From NCBI GenBank assembly GCA_963514095.1, contig OY741268.1, positions 1,402,001-1,466,000 of the forward strand: DNA of 64,000 bases. Direction: 5' to 3'. Below, piece by piece: positions 60,195-61,604 of this stretch. The notes under the pieces were generated by a model. It did no database searches and was not told the origin of the DNA. It was given only the letters and a program-made list of their open reading frames with translations. How positions within the stretch are numbered: position 1 is the first letter of the stretch; every line of letters begins with the position of its first letter. The position numbers and the translations under genes are program-made. Source of the stretch: Eutrigla gurnardus (lineage: Eukaryota > Chordata > Actinopteri > Perciformes > Triglidae).

Positions 60195-61013
60195 ATTATC
60201 CAACATCAAAGATGACACACACACGCTTGCAGAAAACAGTAAAAAGAGTGACATTTTGAGACATGCTTAAAATGGGGAAAAAGTAGCGCCACCTGGTGGA
60301 CATATATAAAACTGTTAAATGAAAAGCCAGTAGTCCAAAAGGAAATATTAACAGAAAGCAATGCATTAGTTATGTTGAGATAAATGTGGGATAAAAAAAG
60401 CCATTTTCAATGGTTTTCAATGGGGCATTTTTTGACACTAGGAACAAATGTGTCGGTTTTTGTGTAGCGTAGCCATTTTAGGCTAATTTAACAAACTGAG
60501 ATGAAAATTCCAAAATGTTTCAAAAATGAATATCTTCTGGAAAATGTGAGCTATATTAATTTAAAACAGACAAAATGGCATGAAAATAAAAAAACAGAAT
60601 GGCACAAAATGTCCCCAGGAACTCTTAAGGGAGACATATGAGGAATATCGTTATTCTTATGTCTATGAAGGAGCAAAAGTAAGGATGTATTTTTTTTAAT
60701 CATACAGCTGAGACCAAAATTTTACTTTGTTTGATAAACATTGGCCCTGGATGAGAGTACAGACCAGACCTCGGATATGCTGGTGGGACTACATCTCCCA
60801 ACTGTCCAAGGAGTACCAGGAAGAGTTGGTAGATACTGTTCCATTATATGTGATGAGAAGCTTCTCTATTCTCTTGATATTTCTAACTGTTCTTCTGTTT
60901 CATTCTTGTTTCCCCCCATACCTCTTGAGGTCTTCAGGCTTCCCCCATCCCCCAATGAAGAGTTTGGTGAGGAGCAGCCTTCTGTAAAATACATCCAGTC
61001 GGCTCACCCCCAT
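5342..61013 (-). CDS. abhd18: ABHD18 gene, 11 coding exons in window, 3' end off left edge
   Basis: Alpha/beta-hydrolase-fold protein of the ABHD18 (C4orf29) family; substrate not established. Exons joined by hand: 61013-60922, 51714-51630, 51546-51446, 33677-33602, 27571-27487, 26744-26717, 16966-16828, 13575-13486, 10734-10633, 9985-9750, 5478-5342. Together 1171 nt, 390 codons plus one base, no stop, every phase consistent. Landmarks: start MGVSRLDVFYRRLLLTKLFI; HLAGTGDH near residue 111-118; nucleophile elbow GISMG with Ser198; WPKPIPLIPCLSWS after residue 209; VMDECTHMANFS at 379-390. Homology is from my memory of the human protein. Residues 267-344 are low-complexity, Gly/Ser/Glu rich and poorly conserved. 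The C-terminal ~70 residues, expected to contain the catalytic His, are not in the window. All introns are GT-AG except intron 5 (AT-AC). Intron 2 is 83 bp while introns 1 and 3 are 9.2 and 17.8 kb, swollen by mobile elements. Confidence 0.93.
5990..6188 (-). repeat. LTR fragment related to 49327-51010
   Basis: Shares 'tagcaggagcagatt', the AT-rich 'attattgatattaat' block and 'cagtctcaatataaa' with the left end of the 49327-51010 element, in the same orientation. It stops at a (GT)n tract. Confidence 0.6.
6189..6264. repeat. (GT)n microsatellite
   Basis: About 76 bp of GT with TTG and GGG interruptions. Several apparent open frames here are only Cys-Val repeats. Confidence 0.95.
6757..6860 (+). 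repeat. ~36-bp tandem repeat, about 2.7 copies
   Basis: Unit 'gacctctgttcaggttgagg' plus 'tcgcaggaggaagag' repeated with few changes. Confidence 0.85.
7117..7181 (+). repeat. LINE 3' tail with (TATG)n
   Basis: 'gatgacactatcaataaaat' then TGAAC and TATGTATGTATG. It resembles the tail at 26045-26085, but with a different terminal repeat. Confidence 0.5.
8283..8510 (+). pseudogene. hAT transposase fragment
   Basis: Two overlapping frames give LSLATDWRV and then, after a frameshift near 8380, CVHDNAWNITVANNPERVTW followed by ACFPHTLSLVIN. These match the hAT pattern VHDNA...W...CFAHTLQLxVN just after the first catalytic Asp region. Only this block survives; flanking DNA to about 9420 is probably the rest of a decayed hAT element. 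Confidence 0.7.
9750..9985 (-). CDS. abhd18: ABHD18 exon 10 (variable low-complexity segment)
   Basis: 236 nt from a TTATCAG acceptor to a GTAATC donor. Starts ADSFRTGPEFWKNVDSLEHL (mammals: TDSFKMGQEFVKHF) and continues through a Gly/Glu/Ser-rich stretch to SSGRILDNLP plus 2 nt. Length and phase agree with both neighbours. Confidence 0.88.
10435..10541 (+). repeat. LINE 3' tail ending in (ATC)n
   Basis: 'tttcgctgtattcgtatagt' then 'gacaaaataaagtctatc' runs into 14 ATC units. This is a typical fish LINE end, in intron 9. Confidence 0.6.
10633..10734 (-). CDS. abhd18: ABHD18 exon 9
   Basis: 102 nt, phase 0 at both ends; encodes GVLSKAVNWTELEKQYAINS then VYEEEIIKLLEYCG. Donor GTATAT. The acceptor is TGTGTGTAG: the whole pyrimidine-tract region is a (TG)n microsatellite (about 58 bp). 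Confidence 0.92.
10736..10794. repeat. (CA)n microsatellite at exon 9 acceptor
   Basis: Uninterrupted CA on the plus strand, so the ABHD18 pre-mRNA has (UG)n immediately before the AG of exon 9. Confidence 0.95.
11540..12437 (-). pseudogene. PIF/Harbinger (HARBI1-like) transposase remnant
   Basis: Minus strand, 5' to 3': around 11990-11830 'PLFVCDEQVLVALNFYATGT' and FYQIVGDK resemble the HARBI1 N terminus. After a deletion, 11755-11560 gives NERLNGVLKRRLTGLNSLRV and then AFNIILACIVLQNMA, the conserved HARBI1 end (ER..GxLKxRF...II.AC.VLHN). The two halves are in different frames and the catalytic core is missing. The frame extending up to 12437 has no clear match and may be 5' sequence of the element. 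HARBI1 itself is a host gene, but this copy is broken and intronic. Confidence 0.7.
12751..12813. repeat. (GA)n microsatellite
   Basis: About 63 bp of near-perfect GA in intron 8. Confidence 0.95.
12975..13270 (+). repeat. Interspersed repeat shared with 55108-55385
   Basis: Shares 'ggtggaccagcactattctc' and 'gtgacaagctgct', then AT-rich sequence and 'gtgcatc', with the second copy, same orientation. The second copy ends 'ggtgcatccctacc', suggesting a hAT-like end. Confidence 0.6.
13300..13435 (+). repeat. Short repeat shared with 18070-18215
   Basis: Both contain 'cttctgtcat', 'aatatacag', a 'tatatttac' block and the terminal 'gtgattaatctgatt'. Family not recognised. Confidence 0.55.
13486..13575 (-). 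CDS. abhd18: ABHD18 exon 8
   Basis: Exactly 90 nt, phase 0 at both ends. Acceptor GTGTCCAG, donor GTAACA. Encodes MASLAVTNWPKPIPLIPCLS then WSTASSVFTT, a highly conserved ABHD18 block. It ends 22 bp before the 3' tail of the neighbouring L2 LINE. Confidence 0.94.
13842..15725 (-). pseudogene. L2 reverse transcriptase (broken)
   Basis: Two frames. 15725-14931: 'SYRPVSLLSFLSKTLERAAY', NQSGFRTAHSTETALL and LLDLSAAFDTVNH (RT motif A). 14825-13842: GVPQGSVLGPLLFSLY, HCYADDTQLFLSF (catalytic ADD), LNLNKTELLFIPG and the thumb/C-terminal LHWLPVAARIQFK...RAINGTAPIYL. About 105 nt between them contain a frame break and an in-frame stop. Otherwise well preserved, suggesting a fairly young copy. Confidence 0.88.
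15800..16254 (-). pseudogene. L2 apurinic-like endonuclease, N-terminal part (broken)
   Basis: Contains ELEVLGGLWNCQSAVKKADT, then FLALMETWI and LPLDHLP...LNIIVIYRPPSPLGDFLDEM over two overlapping frames. ALxETW is the E-containing motif of LINE APE endonucleases. The DFN/SDH part is lost by deletion. Confidence 0.8.
16828..16966 (-). CDS. abhd18: ABHD18 exon 7 (nucleophile elbow)
   Basis: 139 nt from a GTTTTAG acceptor to a GTGAGT donor. Encodes RSSLKNVSDLFVMGGALILE, then STVLLHWLEREGY and MTGISMGGY. GISMG is the GxSxG elbow with nucleophile Ser198. In mammals the residue after GG is His; here it is Tyr. Confidence 0.94.
17615..18060 (+). mobile_element. Tc1-like element remnant (5' half)
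   Basis: Starts 'cactgaacaaagatataaat' and matches the 55939 Tc1 family through the subterminal 'gagataatccatcca', 'aataaaaggccactct' and the start of the transposase. The coding part decays, and similarity is lost near 18060, where another repeat begins. Confidence 0.8.
18640..19113 (-). pseudogene. L1 ORF1 fragment (3' part)
   Basis: Coiled coil 'SAIEATTASLENTIKELGKL' is followed by CEDLEGHSRRHNIRIIGIPE and then ARPFVLRLPYYHTLEDILRQ. This is the coiled-coil, RRM and C-terminal order of L1 ORF1p, with several frameshifts. It continues at 20705 beyond the Tc1 insertion. Confidence 0.8.
19116..20702 (+). mobile_element. Full-length Tc1-like transposon inserted in L1
   Basis: 1587 bp, flanked by TA (19114-19115 and 20703-20704). 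Long terminal inverted repeats (~200 bp) begin CAGTGGTGTGAAAAAGTATT and end in the complement. It lies inside an L1 ORF1 whose reading resumes on the other side, so the insertion is younger than the L1 copy. Confidence 0.93.
19484..20483 (+). pseudogene. Tc1 transposase, single frameshift
   Basis: DD34E transposase of the Tc1/mariner superfamily. The frame from 19484 covers residues 1-247: paired helix-turn-helix domain, GRPTK near 59-63, catalytic Asp145 in WTDETK and Asp236 in QQD. A frameshift just after Asp236 (about 20195) throws it out of frame. The rest, with the catalytic Glu in PDLNPIEMLW and ending GGPTSY, is read in another frame to 20483. Apart from this the sequence is intact. 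Confidence 0.9.
20705..20900 (-). pseudogene. L1 ORF1 fragment (5' part)
   Basis: Minus frames include MKTKRNNQEERGLDQVPG and, closer to the Tc1 site, MDDICATIDTCIQTI. This leads across the TA into the coiled coil at 19113. Decayed by frameshifts. Confidence 0.6.
21255..22230 (-). mobile_element. L2-clade LINE, copy 2 (5' truncated)
   Basis: RT C-terminal half: GSVLGPLLFSIY, HCYADDTQLFL, MDLSVTVEGITELPLSTARN and IRRIRTFLTKDATQLLVQAL. Near-identical to copy 1 but with several frameshifts. It stops at 22230 (5' truncation) and ends in a poly-G-rich tract at 21264-21285, without the L2 tail. Confidence 0.88.
22780..23570. mobile_element. Harbinger-type MITE (GGGGCCGTCC family)
   Basis: 791 bp, inverted ends GGGGCCGTCCAGACGAA and GGGCCTGTCCACATGAA, direct TCA on both sides (22777-22779, 23571-23573). 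Precise removal restores the LINE RT frame at the FFDFSSAFN motif. No transposase; CpG-rich centre. Confidence 0.82.
23574..23963 (-). pseudogene. Rex1-like RT N-terminal region
   Basis: RKTKTRKATGPDGINSRLLK, then VPVPKTAHPREPNHFRPVAL and DPLQFAYQPGIGVDDAVIYL, ending LENTGSTV. Across the MITE at 22780-23570 the frame continues to RVMFFDFSSAFNT, which carries the first catalytic Asp. Confidence 0.85.
23967..24520. mobile_element. Harbinger-type MITE (AGGCTGAATTATG family)
   Basis: 554 bp, inverted ends AGGCTGAATTATGCTTCCGC and AGCCCTGATTATGCTTCCGC, flanked by TTA (23964-23966, 24521-24523), the TWA target typical of PIF/Harbinger. Removal rejoins VRMEL to RKTKTRKATG in frame. Confidence 0.85.
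24524..25553 (-). pseudogene. Rex1-like endonuclease end and linker
   Basis: Long open frame. LLLISSDFNHASLSSTLPTF holds the catalytic (G/S)DFN, RTLDLMYVN follows, and PPLGRSDHNLVHL holds the terminal SDH of APE endonucleases. The rest is the Arg/Lys-rich linker (ELRRVQRELKMGIRRGKDIY) leading to the RT. The frame ends at the MITE junction (VRMEL). Confidence 0.82.
25880..26085 (+). repeat. LINE 3' end family A (copy 1)
   Basis: 'ccactgtcactgtaatgctt' through 'agtgtcctgagatgacttct' to 'ataaataaaatttaatttaa'. The reverse complement of the same sequence is at 52196-52400. Terminal AT-rich tandem tail suggests a LINE 3' end; only the UTR is present. Confidence 0.65.
26086..26700. other. Intron 6 sequence with nothing recognised
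   Basis: AT-rich unique-looking sequence leading to exon 6. No element ends or coding signal seen. Confidence 0.5.
26717..26744 (-). CDS. abhd18: ABHD18 exon 6, 28-nt microexon
   Basis: Only 28 nt: AT completes Tyr147, then GYRKPKDQ, then CT, which with the first G of exon 7 makes Leu156. Followed by a GTAAGT donor. The family sequence YYG(C)RKPKDQ(V)RSSLKN fixes its identity despite its size. It is flanked by an AT-AC intron on one side and a GT-AG intron of 9.75 kb on the other. Confidence 0.9.
26745..27486 (-). other. U12-type AT-AC intron (ABHD18 intron 5)
   Basis: 742-bp intron starting ATATCCTT and ending TTTTAC. A TCCTTTGAC element (26764-26756) resembles the U12 branch consensus TTCCTTRAC and places its branch A 12 nt from the 3' end, inside the usual 10-16 nt range. 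Joining across it gives ENPYYGYRKPKDQLRSSLKN with correct phase, so the non-canonical ends are demanded by the reading frame. I saw no recognisable mobile element inside. Confidence 0.9.
27487..27571 (-). CDS. abhd18: ABHD18 exon 5 (ends at AT-AC donor)
   Basis: 85 nt from a CACATAG acceptor. Encodes FFWRRRTLMARPMVKEAGMA then SLLLENPY plus one base. No GT occurs at the required boundary; the exon is followed directly by ATATCCTT, the U12-type AT-AC donor consensus. Confidence 0.92.
27959..28336 (+). repeat. Minisatellite, left part
   Basis: Roughly 26-32-bp units of the form 'taggttgagacgactaaact' plus 'acatagt', about 13 imperfect copies. It resumes at 33326-33580 after the inverted-repeat element. 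Confidence 0.9.
28810..28975 (+). mobile_element. Short fish MITE-like repeat in left arm
   Basis: 'tcaggtgtgtcaaactgatc' and 'ggctgcaggttttcattcca' are a familiar fish repeat. Compared with the right arm it replaces about 80 bp, so it came with a deletion or its edges are obscured. Confidence 0.6.
29336..30799. mobile_element. Harbinger-like MITE, copy 1, with nested solo LTR
   Basis: Ends GGGCCCTAGTTTCGT on both sides, flanked by ATA (29333-29335, 30800-30802). The right arm of the host element keeps the empty site 'gcataatatt', confirming a 3-bp duplication. Without the LTR it is about 945 bp. A copy in opposite orientation lies at 37683-38638. GC-rich interior, no transposase. Confidence 0.88.
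30242..30755 (+). mobile_element. Solo LTR (514 bp)
   Basis: Starts TGTCATGATC and ends GAACCTGACA (TGTCA/TGACA ends), with a perfect 5-bp duplication GCGCC (30237-30241, 30756-30760). TATATAG near 30450 and AATAAA near 30694 give plus orientation. No internal region. End type and 5-bp duplication suit a Gypsy-like LTR. A related partial LTR starts at 43087. Confidence 0.88.
31016..31303 (-). CDS. C-terminal domain ORF of the inverted-repeat element
   Basis: 95 codons, not recognised by name. Contains YVSCVYDQKWWIGIIRDVSD, QFMHPHGPAKSFYWPRRED, CNVPLQHR and STETGRMYAI, ending IRQFVK-stop. WWxG...V.VxFMHPxGP..SFxWPxxxDxCxVP looks like a small beta-barrel (Tudor/SH3-like) module. I believe similar tails occur in uncharacterised transposon-linked proteins, but cannot name the family. 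The frame starts inside the right arm and spans the spacer, so it may be a terminal exon of a lost transposase. Confidence 0.6.
   Translation of the reverse strand: MLTMRQYVSCVYDQKWWIGIIRDVSDQNEDVLVQFMHPHGPAKSFYWPRREDMCNVPLQHRTARIDVPSTETGRMYAIKKDEHNRAVMYIRQFVK
31654..32591. mobile_element. hAT element with 8-bp duplication, in right arm
   Basis: 938 bp, ends TAGGGCTGAG and ...CTACAGCCCTA, exact 8-bp duplication GTGTTTAC (31646-31653, 32592-32599). The left arm retains the unoccupied site. Interior holds a 32-bp CG-rich direct repeat at 31780-31845 and a GT microsatellite at 32210-32236. Non-autonomous. Confidence 0.9.
33326..33580 (+). repeat. Minisatellite, right part
   Basis: Same 'aggttgagacgactaaact' units as 27959-28336, about 8 copies, stopping 22 bp before exon 4 of ABHD18. 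Confidence 0.9.
33602..33677 (-). CDS. abhd18: ABHD18 exon 4
   Basis: 76 nt from a GTTTCAG acceptor to a GTAAGG donor. Encodes (R)FQFIVPKKWRKNRPVCIHLA then GTGDH, the conserved first beta strand and oxyanion-type loop of the hydrolase fold. It lies about 25 bp from the right edge of the minisatellite that hosts the 5-kb inverted-repeat element. Confidence 0.93.
34155..36118 (-). mobile_element. Second type of L2-like LINE (5' truncated)
   Basis: Right to left: RT from NYRPVSNLPFLSKILEKLVF, with LLDLSAAFDTVDHHILLNRL and GVPQGSILGPLLFNL, then SYADDTQLYIAVSPDDTGP, then HITPVLASLHWLPVRFRIDF and RTAETVDIFKGRLKTHLF. The 3' end is 'gtgctctataaataaagtaa' plus a GTTGAA tail. Three frames, so inactive. 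Truncated at 36118. The 3' UTR has a CA tract at 34300-34345. Different family from copies 1-3. Confidence 0.85.
36119..37682. other. Intron 3 sequence, nothing recognised
   Basis: AT-rich with scattered poly-A/T (e.g. 37534-37551). No coding family or element ends detected. Confidence 0.45.
37683..38638. mobile_element. Harbinger-like MITE, copy 2
   Basis: 956 bp, ends GGGCCCTAGTTTCGT, flanked by ACA (37680-37682, 38639-38641). It is the inverted equivalent of 29336-30799 and lacks the LTR, giving the empty site for it. Very GC-rich ends with repeated GCGC; no transposase. Confidence 0.88.
39235..39714 (+). mobile_element. 5'-truncated RNase-H-type LINE (I/Nimb-like)
   Basis: Encodes the end of a LINE ORF2: MSRLRIGHTKLNST, then NGLCNCGERETVEHVVIACP (zinc-knuckle tail), stop, short UTR and (GAA)n tail. 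Exact 13-bp target duplication GTCAGCTGCAGCG at 39222-39234 and 39715-39727. The frame at 39309-39632 is open. Confidence 0.85.
39745..39970 (+). repeat. ~50-bp minisatellite in L2 5' UTR
   Basis: Four to five units containing 'gacaagggagtctatctgtg' and 'ggaagactgtcgaacaaa'. Copy 1 of the LINE has only a single related unit, so the array expanded in this copy. Confidence 0.85.
40098..41484 (-). mobile_element. hAT-like element with 5-bp duplication
   Basis: 1387 bp, ends CAGGGCTCCAGACT and CAGGGCTCCAGAGT. Comparison with LINE copy 1 (intact site) shows a 5-bp duplication ATTTT/ATTCT (40093-40097, 41485-41489), as in the hAT5 group. Subterminal 'ggtgcaccagtgcgac' repeats on both sides. It encodes only a zinc-finger fragment. 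Confidence 0.82.
40809..41087 (-). pseudogene. TTF-type zinc finger fragment of hAT transposase
   Basis: MKQFPWLMYDKERDSMHCIY followed by CRECGQNLAG, FRIETLKKRNMSKKHTTC. The FPWL.Y...M.C..C......F..G...F....L..H..S..H pattern matches the N-terminal finger of ZNF862/KIAA1586-like hAT transposases. Catalytic region absent. Confidence 0.7.
41498..43069 (+). pseudogene. L2 copy 3 endonuclease and RT remnants
   Basis: MELEILGGLWNCQSAVKKAD with ALTETWI (endonuclease) to 41800; then after deletion 'NYRPVSLLSFLSKTLER', SGFRTAHSTETALL, VPQGSVLG. The YADD core is damaged (42300-42320 reads Y-V-D-N-T). Thumb region LHWLPVAARIQFKTMALAF is present. Many frameshifts and stops. Confidence 0.82.
43087..43396 (+). 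mobile_element. Partial LTR related to 30242-30755
   Basis: Starts TGTCATGACTG and shares 'tttcctgttttatt', 'acttcctg' and the Ser/Cys-rich pyrimidine-rich body with the solo LTR. Cut at 43396 by the Harbinger-like element. Confidence 0.55.
43525..44569 (-). mobile_element. hAT element with exact 8-bp duplication
   Basis: 1045 bp, ends TAGGGCTGGGCGATA and GTATCGCCCACCCCTA, perfect 8-bp duplication CTGCAGAG (43517-43524, 44570-44577). A poly-C run at 43608-43631 lies near the left end. Confidence 0.92.
43766..44161 (-). pseudogene. BED-finger N-terminal fragment of hAT transposase
   Basis: Acidic/Ala-rich stretch (EAAAAAAAEINLVEEEE), then NASSIVWQHFGFSEDDVDQK and VKCKL. S.VW..FGF...D.....VxCKLC is the start of a ZBED-type BED zinc finger. 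It ends after the first half of the finger; catalytic part absent. Confidence 0.65.
44966..46945. mobile_element. hAT-like element with 6-bp duplication (outer)
   Basis: Ends CAGTGATGTTGCTAGG and CAGTGATGTTGATAGG, flanked by ATCACC (44960-44965, 46946-46951). Both subterminal regions carry 'gggac(g/c)ca' motifs. It contains a second element at 45433-46361. No transposase recognised. Confidence 0.75.
45433..46361. mobile_element. hAT-like element with 6-bp duplication (nested)
   Basis: 929 bp, ends CAGGGATGTGATTC and CAGGGATGTGATCG, flanked by GCTAAT (45427-45432, 46362-46367). No coding capacity recognised. Confidence 0.78.
46965..47130 (-). pseudogene. L2 RT C-terminal fragment
   Basis: CVTPILQHFHWLPIKQHIHF followed by KILLIIYKALNNL, the thumb-region motif of L2-type LINEs, with an AT-rich 3' tail at 46965-47000. 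Confidence 0.75.
47193..47226. repeat. (GCAC)n microsatellite
   Basis: 'acgcacgcacgcac' repeated across about 34 bp. Confidence 0.9.
47427..48090. mobile_element. GATATC/CTAG-rich palindromic-unit element
   Basis: 664 bp with inverted ends TATGGCAAGCCGTTTTAA, flanked by GGCTTC (47421-47426, 48091-48096). The interior is a degenerate series of ~40-bp units combining GATATCTG(C/A)AATT, ATTCTTACTAG and their complements, with more than a dozen GATAT(C) sites. No coding capacity. Family not recognised. Confidence 0.75.
48241..49320. other. Intron 3 sequence, nothing recognised
   Basis: No coding family, element ends or structured repeats identified. Confidence 0.45.
49327..51010 (-). mobile_element. 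Solo LTR-like element (1.7 kb)
   Basis: TGGGGATGTAGC...GACCGCA, i.e. TG...CA ends, flanked by TGTGT (49322-49326, 51011-51015). On the minus strand CTATATAAACC near 50850 would be a TATA box. Left end shared with the fragment at 5990. Contains GT and GA simple repeats (49787-49835, 49915-49940). No gag/pol seen. The duplication is TG-rich, so weaker than that of 30242. Confidence 0.65.
51085..51365 (+). repeat. Internal fragment of the GGGCCTGTACTACGAA element
   Basis: Matches 53893-54180 closely ('gacttatctgtgtcagcgta', 'ccgggattgcagctgaaa'). No inverted ends present. Lies 80 bp left of exon 3. Confidence 0.8.
51446..51546 (-). CDS. abhd18: ABHD18 exon 3
   Basis: 101 nt from a GTGTCCAG acceptor to a GTACAG donor. 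Encodes TEEHIDCHIHDGFFISPLEH followed by LVPGILPTEAVRA, matching the family segment around (V/I)SP...P(D/G)I(M/L)P.E.V. A 41-bp stretch just downstream (around 51380-51420) repeats part of the exon end imperfectly ('ctggctctgacagcctctg'). Confidence 0.92.
51630..51714 (-). CDS. abhd18: ABHD18 exon 2
   Basis: 85 nt between a TTTACAG acceptor and a GTACTC donor. Completes Arg31, then encodes FEFRKIIGNRERCRSL...DYPVHINK. Ends in phase 0. Separated from exon 3 by only 83 bp. Confidence 0.93.
52196..52400 (-). repeat. LINE 3' end family A (copy 2)
   Basis: Reverse complement of 25880-26085: 'ttcaattcaattttattcat', 'agaagtcatctcaggacact', 'gacagtggcgagaaaacact'. The tail begins with AATTG repeats. 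Confidence 0.7.
52575..52750 (+). repeat. Tc1-type terminal fragment and short MITE
   Basis: 'attgctcaaaaaaattaagg' resembles a fish Tc1-type terminus. It is cut at 52608 by a repeat starting 'agagacagtgtgtaggaatt' and 'catctggtggtgaaattg', a common fish MITE terminus. Confidence 0.45.
52800..53071 (+). repeat. Fish SINE-like repeat with (GGAT)n tail
   Basis: 'ggttctctccgggttctccg' start, 'gacatgcagga' body, duplicated 'gattggttacctgtctgtct' segment, and 'aagcggtagaaaatggatgg' end. Same family as 59095-59370 and 3316-3445. Confidence 0.75.
53759..54726. mobile_element. Harbinger-like MITE (GGGCCTGTACTACGAA family), complete
   Basis: 968 bp, ends GGGCCTGTACTACGAA and GGGCCTGTACTACAAG, flanked by CTG (53756-53758, 54727-54729). 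It contains a tRNA-like module on the minus strand. Partial relatives at 43397 and 51085. Confidence 0.85.
54185..54262 (-). repeat. tRNA-like module inside MITE
   Basis: Minus strand has a near-perfect A box (TAGCTCAGTGGTAGAG) and B box (GGGTTCGAATC) 40 nt apart. The anticodon arm does not fold normally, so it is a tRNA-derived SINE piece or pseudogene, not a tRNA gene. Confidence 0.65.
55108..55385 (+). repeat. Interspersed repeat, second copy of 12975-13270
   Basis: 'ggtggaccagcactattctc' start and 'gtggtattggtgcatcccta' end; lacks the segment variation seen in the first copy. Confidence 0.6.
55939..57567 (+). mobile_element. Full-length Tc1-like transposon with intact transposase
   Basis: 1629 bp, flanked by TA (55937-55938, 57568-57569). 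Ends CACTCAACAAAAATATAAAC and its complement; inverted repeats extend over 200 bp. Interrupts a repeated segment whose other copies are uninterrupted. Confidence 0.95.
56237..57250 (+). CDS. Tc1-family transposase, intact
   Basis: DD34E cut-and-paste transposase, Tc1/mariner superfamily; acts in the nucleus on its own inverted repeats with TA target choice. 337 codons from ATG 56237; an upstream in-frame TTG at 56222 is not a plausible start. N-terminal paired-type helix-turn-helix (RERAIGMLTAGMSTRSVARA), a second HTH, and Arg-rich NRRPRV hook. Catalytic Asp151 (LFTDESRF), Asp239 (QQDNARSH) and Glu274 (DMSPIEHVWD) with exactly 34 residues between the last two. Ends GGHTRY-stop. No stop or frameshift, and length is usual for the family, so it is potentially functional or recently so. 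It lies antisense to ABHD18 in intron 1. Confidence 0.95.
   Translation: MPQMPQALRERAIGMLTAGMSTRSVARALNVHFSTISRLQRRFREYGSTSNRPHNRRPRVTTPAQDLHIQQVHLQDRLRPATQTAAETIGLHNQTISAQTVRNRLREAQLHAPRPHRGLDLTPARRRNRLEWANAHIRWRLARWRGVLFTDESRFTLFRADGRQRVWRCVGERFADVNVVDRVAHGGGGVMVWAGICYGRRTQVHFIDGILNAQRYRDEILRPIAVPYIHEHHLMFQQDNARSHVARICTQFLEAENVPVLAWPAYSPDMSPIEHVWDVLDRRIRQRLPVPTNIQQLRTAIEEEWTNIPQATIDNLINSMRRRCVALHEANGGHTRY
57585..57955. repeat. Duplicated piggyBac flank, copy a
   Basis: Nearly identical to 58706-59080, including 'gggtcaatgattggcagcaa' and 'ctcgtgtccctaagtacaga'. The last 145 bp also match 55819-55937. Confidence 0.9.
57996..58320 (+). pseudogene. hAT transposase N-terminal fragment
   Basis: DMKRSIVDYFKKKNVSEEET, an acidic linker (DSSSEEDSDR) and then, after a frameshift at the A-run near 58215, KWLAQFPWLRYEGQTMVCVY. 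FPWLRY...MVC.YC is the TTF-type zinc finger of ZNF862-like hAT transposases. Truncated inside the finger. Followed by a 'cccatcccactccc' low-complexity tract to 58470. Confidence 0.72.
58706..59080. repeat. Duplicated piggyBac flank, copy b
   Basis: See 57585-57955; differs by a poly-C run at 58787-58795. A further 45 bp of the unit recurs at 59366-59412 after the SINE-like insertion. Confidence 0.9.
59095..59370 (+). repeat. Fish SINE-like repeat with (GGAT)n tail
   Basis: Longest copy in the window: 'cttcctcccacagtccaaag', 'gactctaaattgcccgtagg', 'ctgtccagggtgtaccctgc', 'aatggatggatgg'. Confidence 0.8.
59430..59942 (-). pseudogene. piggyBac transposase N-terminal half (PGBD4-like)
   Basis: Three frames: MADRHYSTQEALDIIMHSEC with an acidic Ser/Glu tract; then WTSKTGRIIWSPTNSAML; then FKLLLTEEILQHIVDLTNQH and YVGLLILAGVYRSK. 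This is the order of DDE_Tnp_1_7 (piggyBac) proteins: acidic N terminus, (G)KI.W, F..FFT.EI...IV..TN, GLLILxGVYR.K. Truncated before the catalytic Asp residues by the repeated segment at 59412. Confidence 0.8.
60105..60194. repeat. (CT)n/(CA)n microsatellite
   Basis: Short CT tract then about 75 bp of CA with minor interruptions, in the 5' part of the piggyBac composite. Confidence 0.95.
60922..61013 (-). CDS. abhd18: ABHD18 coding exon 1 (start codon)
   Basis: 92 nt, 30 codons plus 2 nt. Begins ATG at 61013 (MGVSRLDVFYRRLL) and ends LFIGGWGKPEDLK before a GTATGG donor. This matches the N terminus of vertebrate ABHD18. A possible acceptor (TTTGTGTAG) sits 18 nt upstream of the ATG at 61031-61032, so a non-coding 5' exon further right is likely. 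Confidence 0.92.
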
Positions 61014-61284
61014 GGACCAGCACCTGGCATCTACACAAAGAGACAGACACTCCATTCAGAGGGTGCAAACAATATGTCTTAGTTCACAGTCTAGTTCTGA
61101 CTCCTCTCCATCAGCAGAGCTTCCAGTCTTCATCAGTGTATCAGTGTTTACTGACGTTCAAGTGGAAACAGTGTAAAAACAGACTGTTAAGTCTCTGTGT
61201 CTAGGGAACGTGTGTTGTTTATTTTATCTAAACTTACTGTATAACTCTAATAAAAGCCATTCAAAATTGCGCACCAATACCAAA

Positions 61285-61604
61285 TTAAAAGTAGAGCTGA
61301 CGGCGAGATGAGGAGGGCATAGCCATGGCAACGGGGACACAGTGTCCCCAATTATTACTTATCTAGAAAGCTGTCACCTGTTGGTAATTCATCATATTTA
61401 TTGGTAATGTTTTGGAACGCCCTCTAGTAGACAGGAAGTAAAACAACCACATTGCAGATAATGGCATTGGCAACGTATAAGCCTGTGTAGTGTATTTAAT
61501 ATTAATAATAGGCTGGATTTGAGCATTAAATATTCAAATTTGAATATTAAAAGAAATATGGAATGAAATTTGAATAGTGCTATTGATGAACATTGACAGC
61601 TCTA
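61285..61604. repeat. hAT-like non-autonomous repeat near ABHD18 exon 1
   Basis: Ends TAGAGCTGACGG and ...CATTGACAGCTCTA are inverted. Its left part is the inverted counterpart of 3868-4010. No convincing 8-bp duplication. Confidence 0.45.

Larger units (their letters stand above)
55805..60631 (-). mobile_element. piggyBac-derived composite
   Basis: Left end CCCGTAAGAGTTCC preceded by TTAA (55801-55804); right end is the near-complement (CCCTTAAGAGTTCC). The right TTAA is not visible. Transposase remnants lie at 59430-59942 on the minus strand. The 3' flank of the transposase is present as repeated segments (55819-57810, 57585-57955, 58706-59080). Nested: Tc1 55939-57567, hAT fragment 57996-58275, SINE-like 59095-59370. 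Confidence 0.65.
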
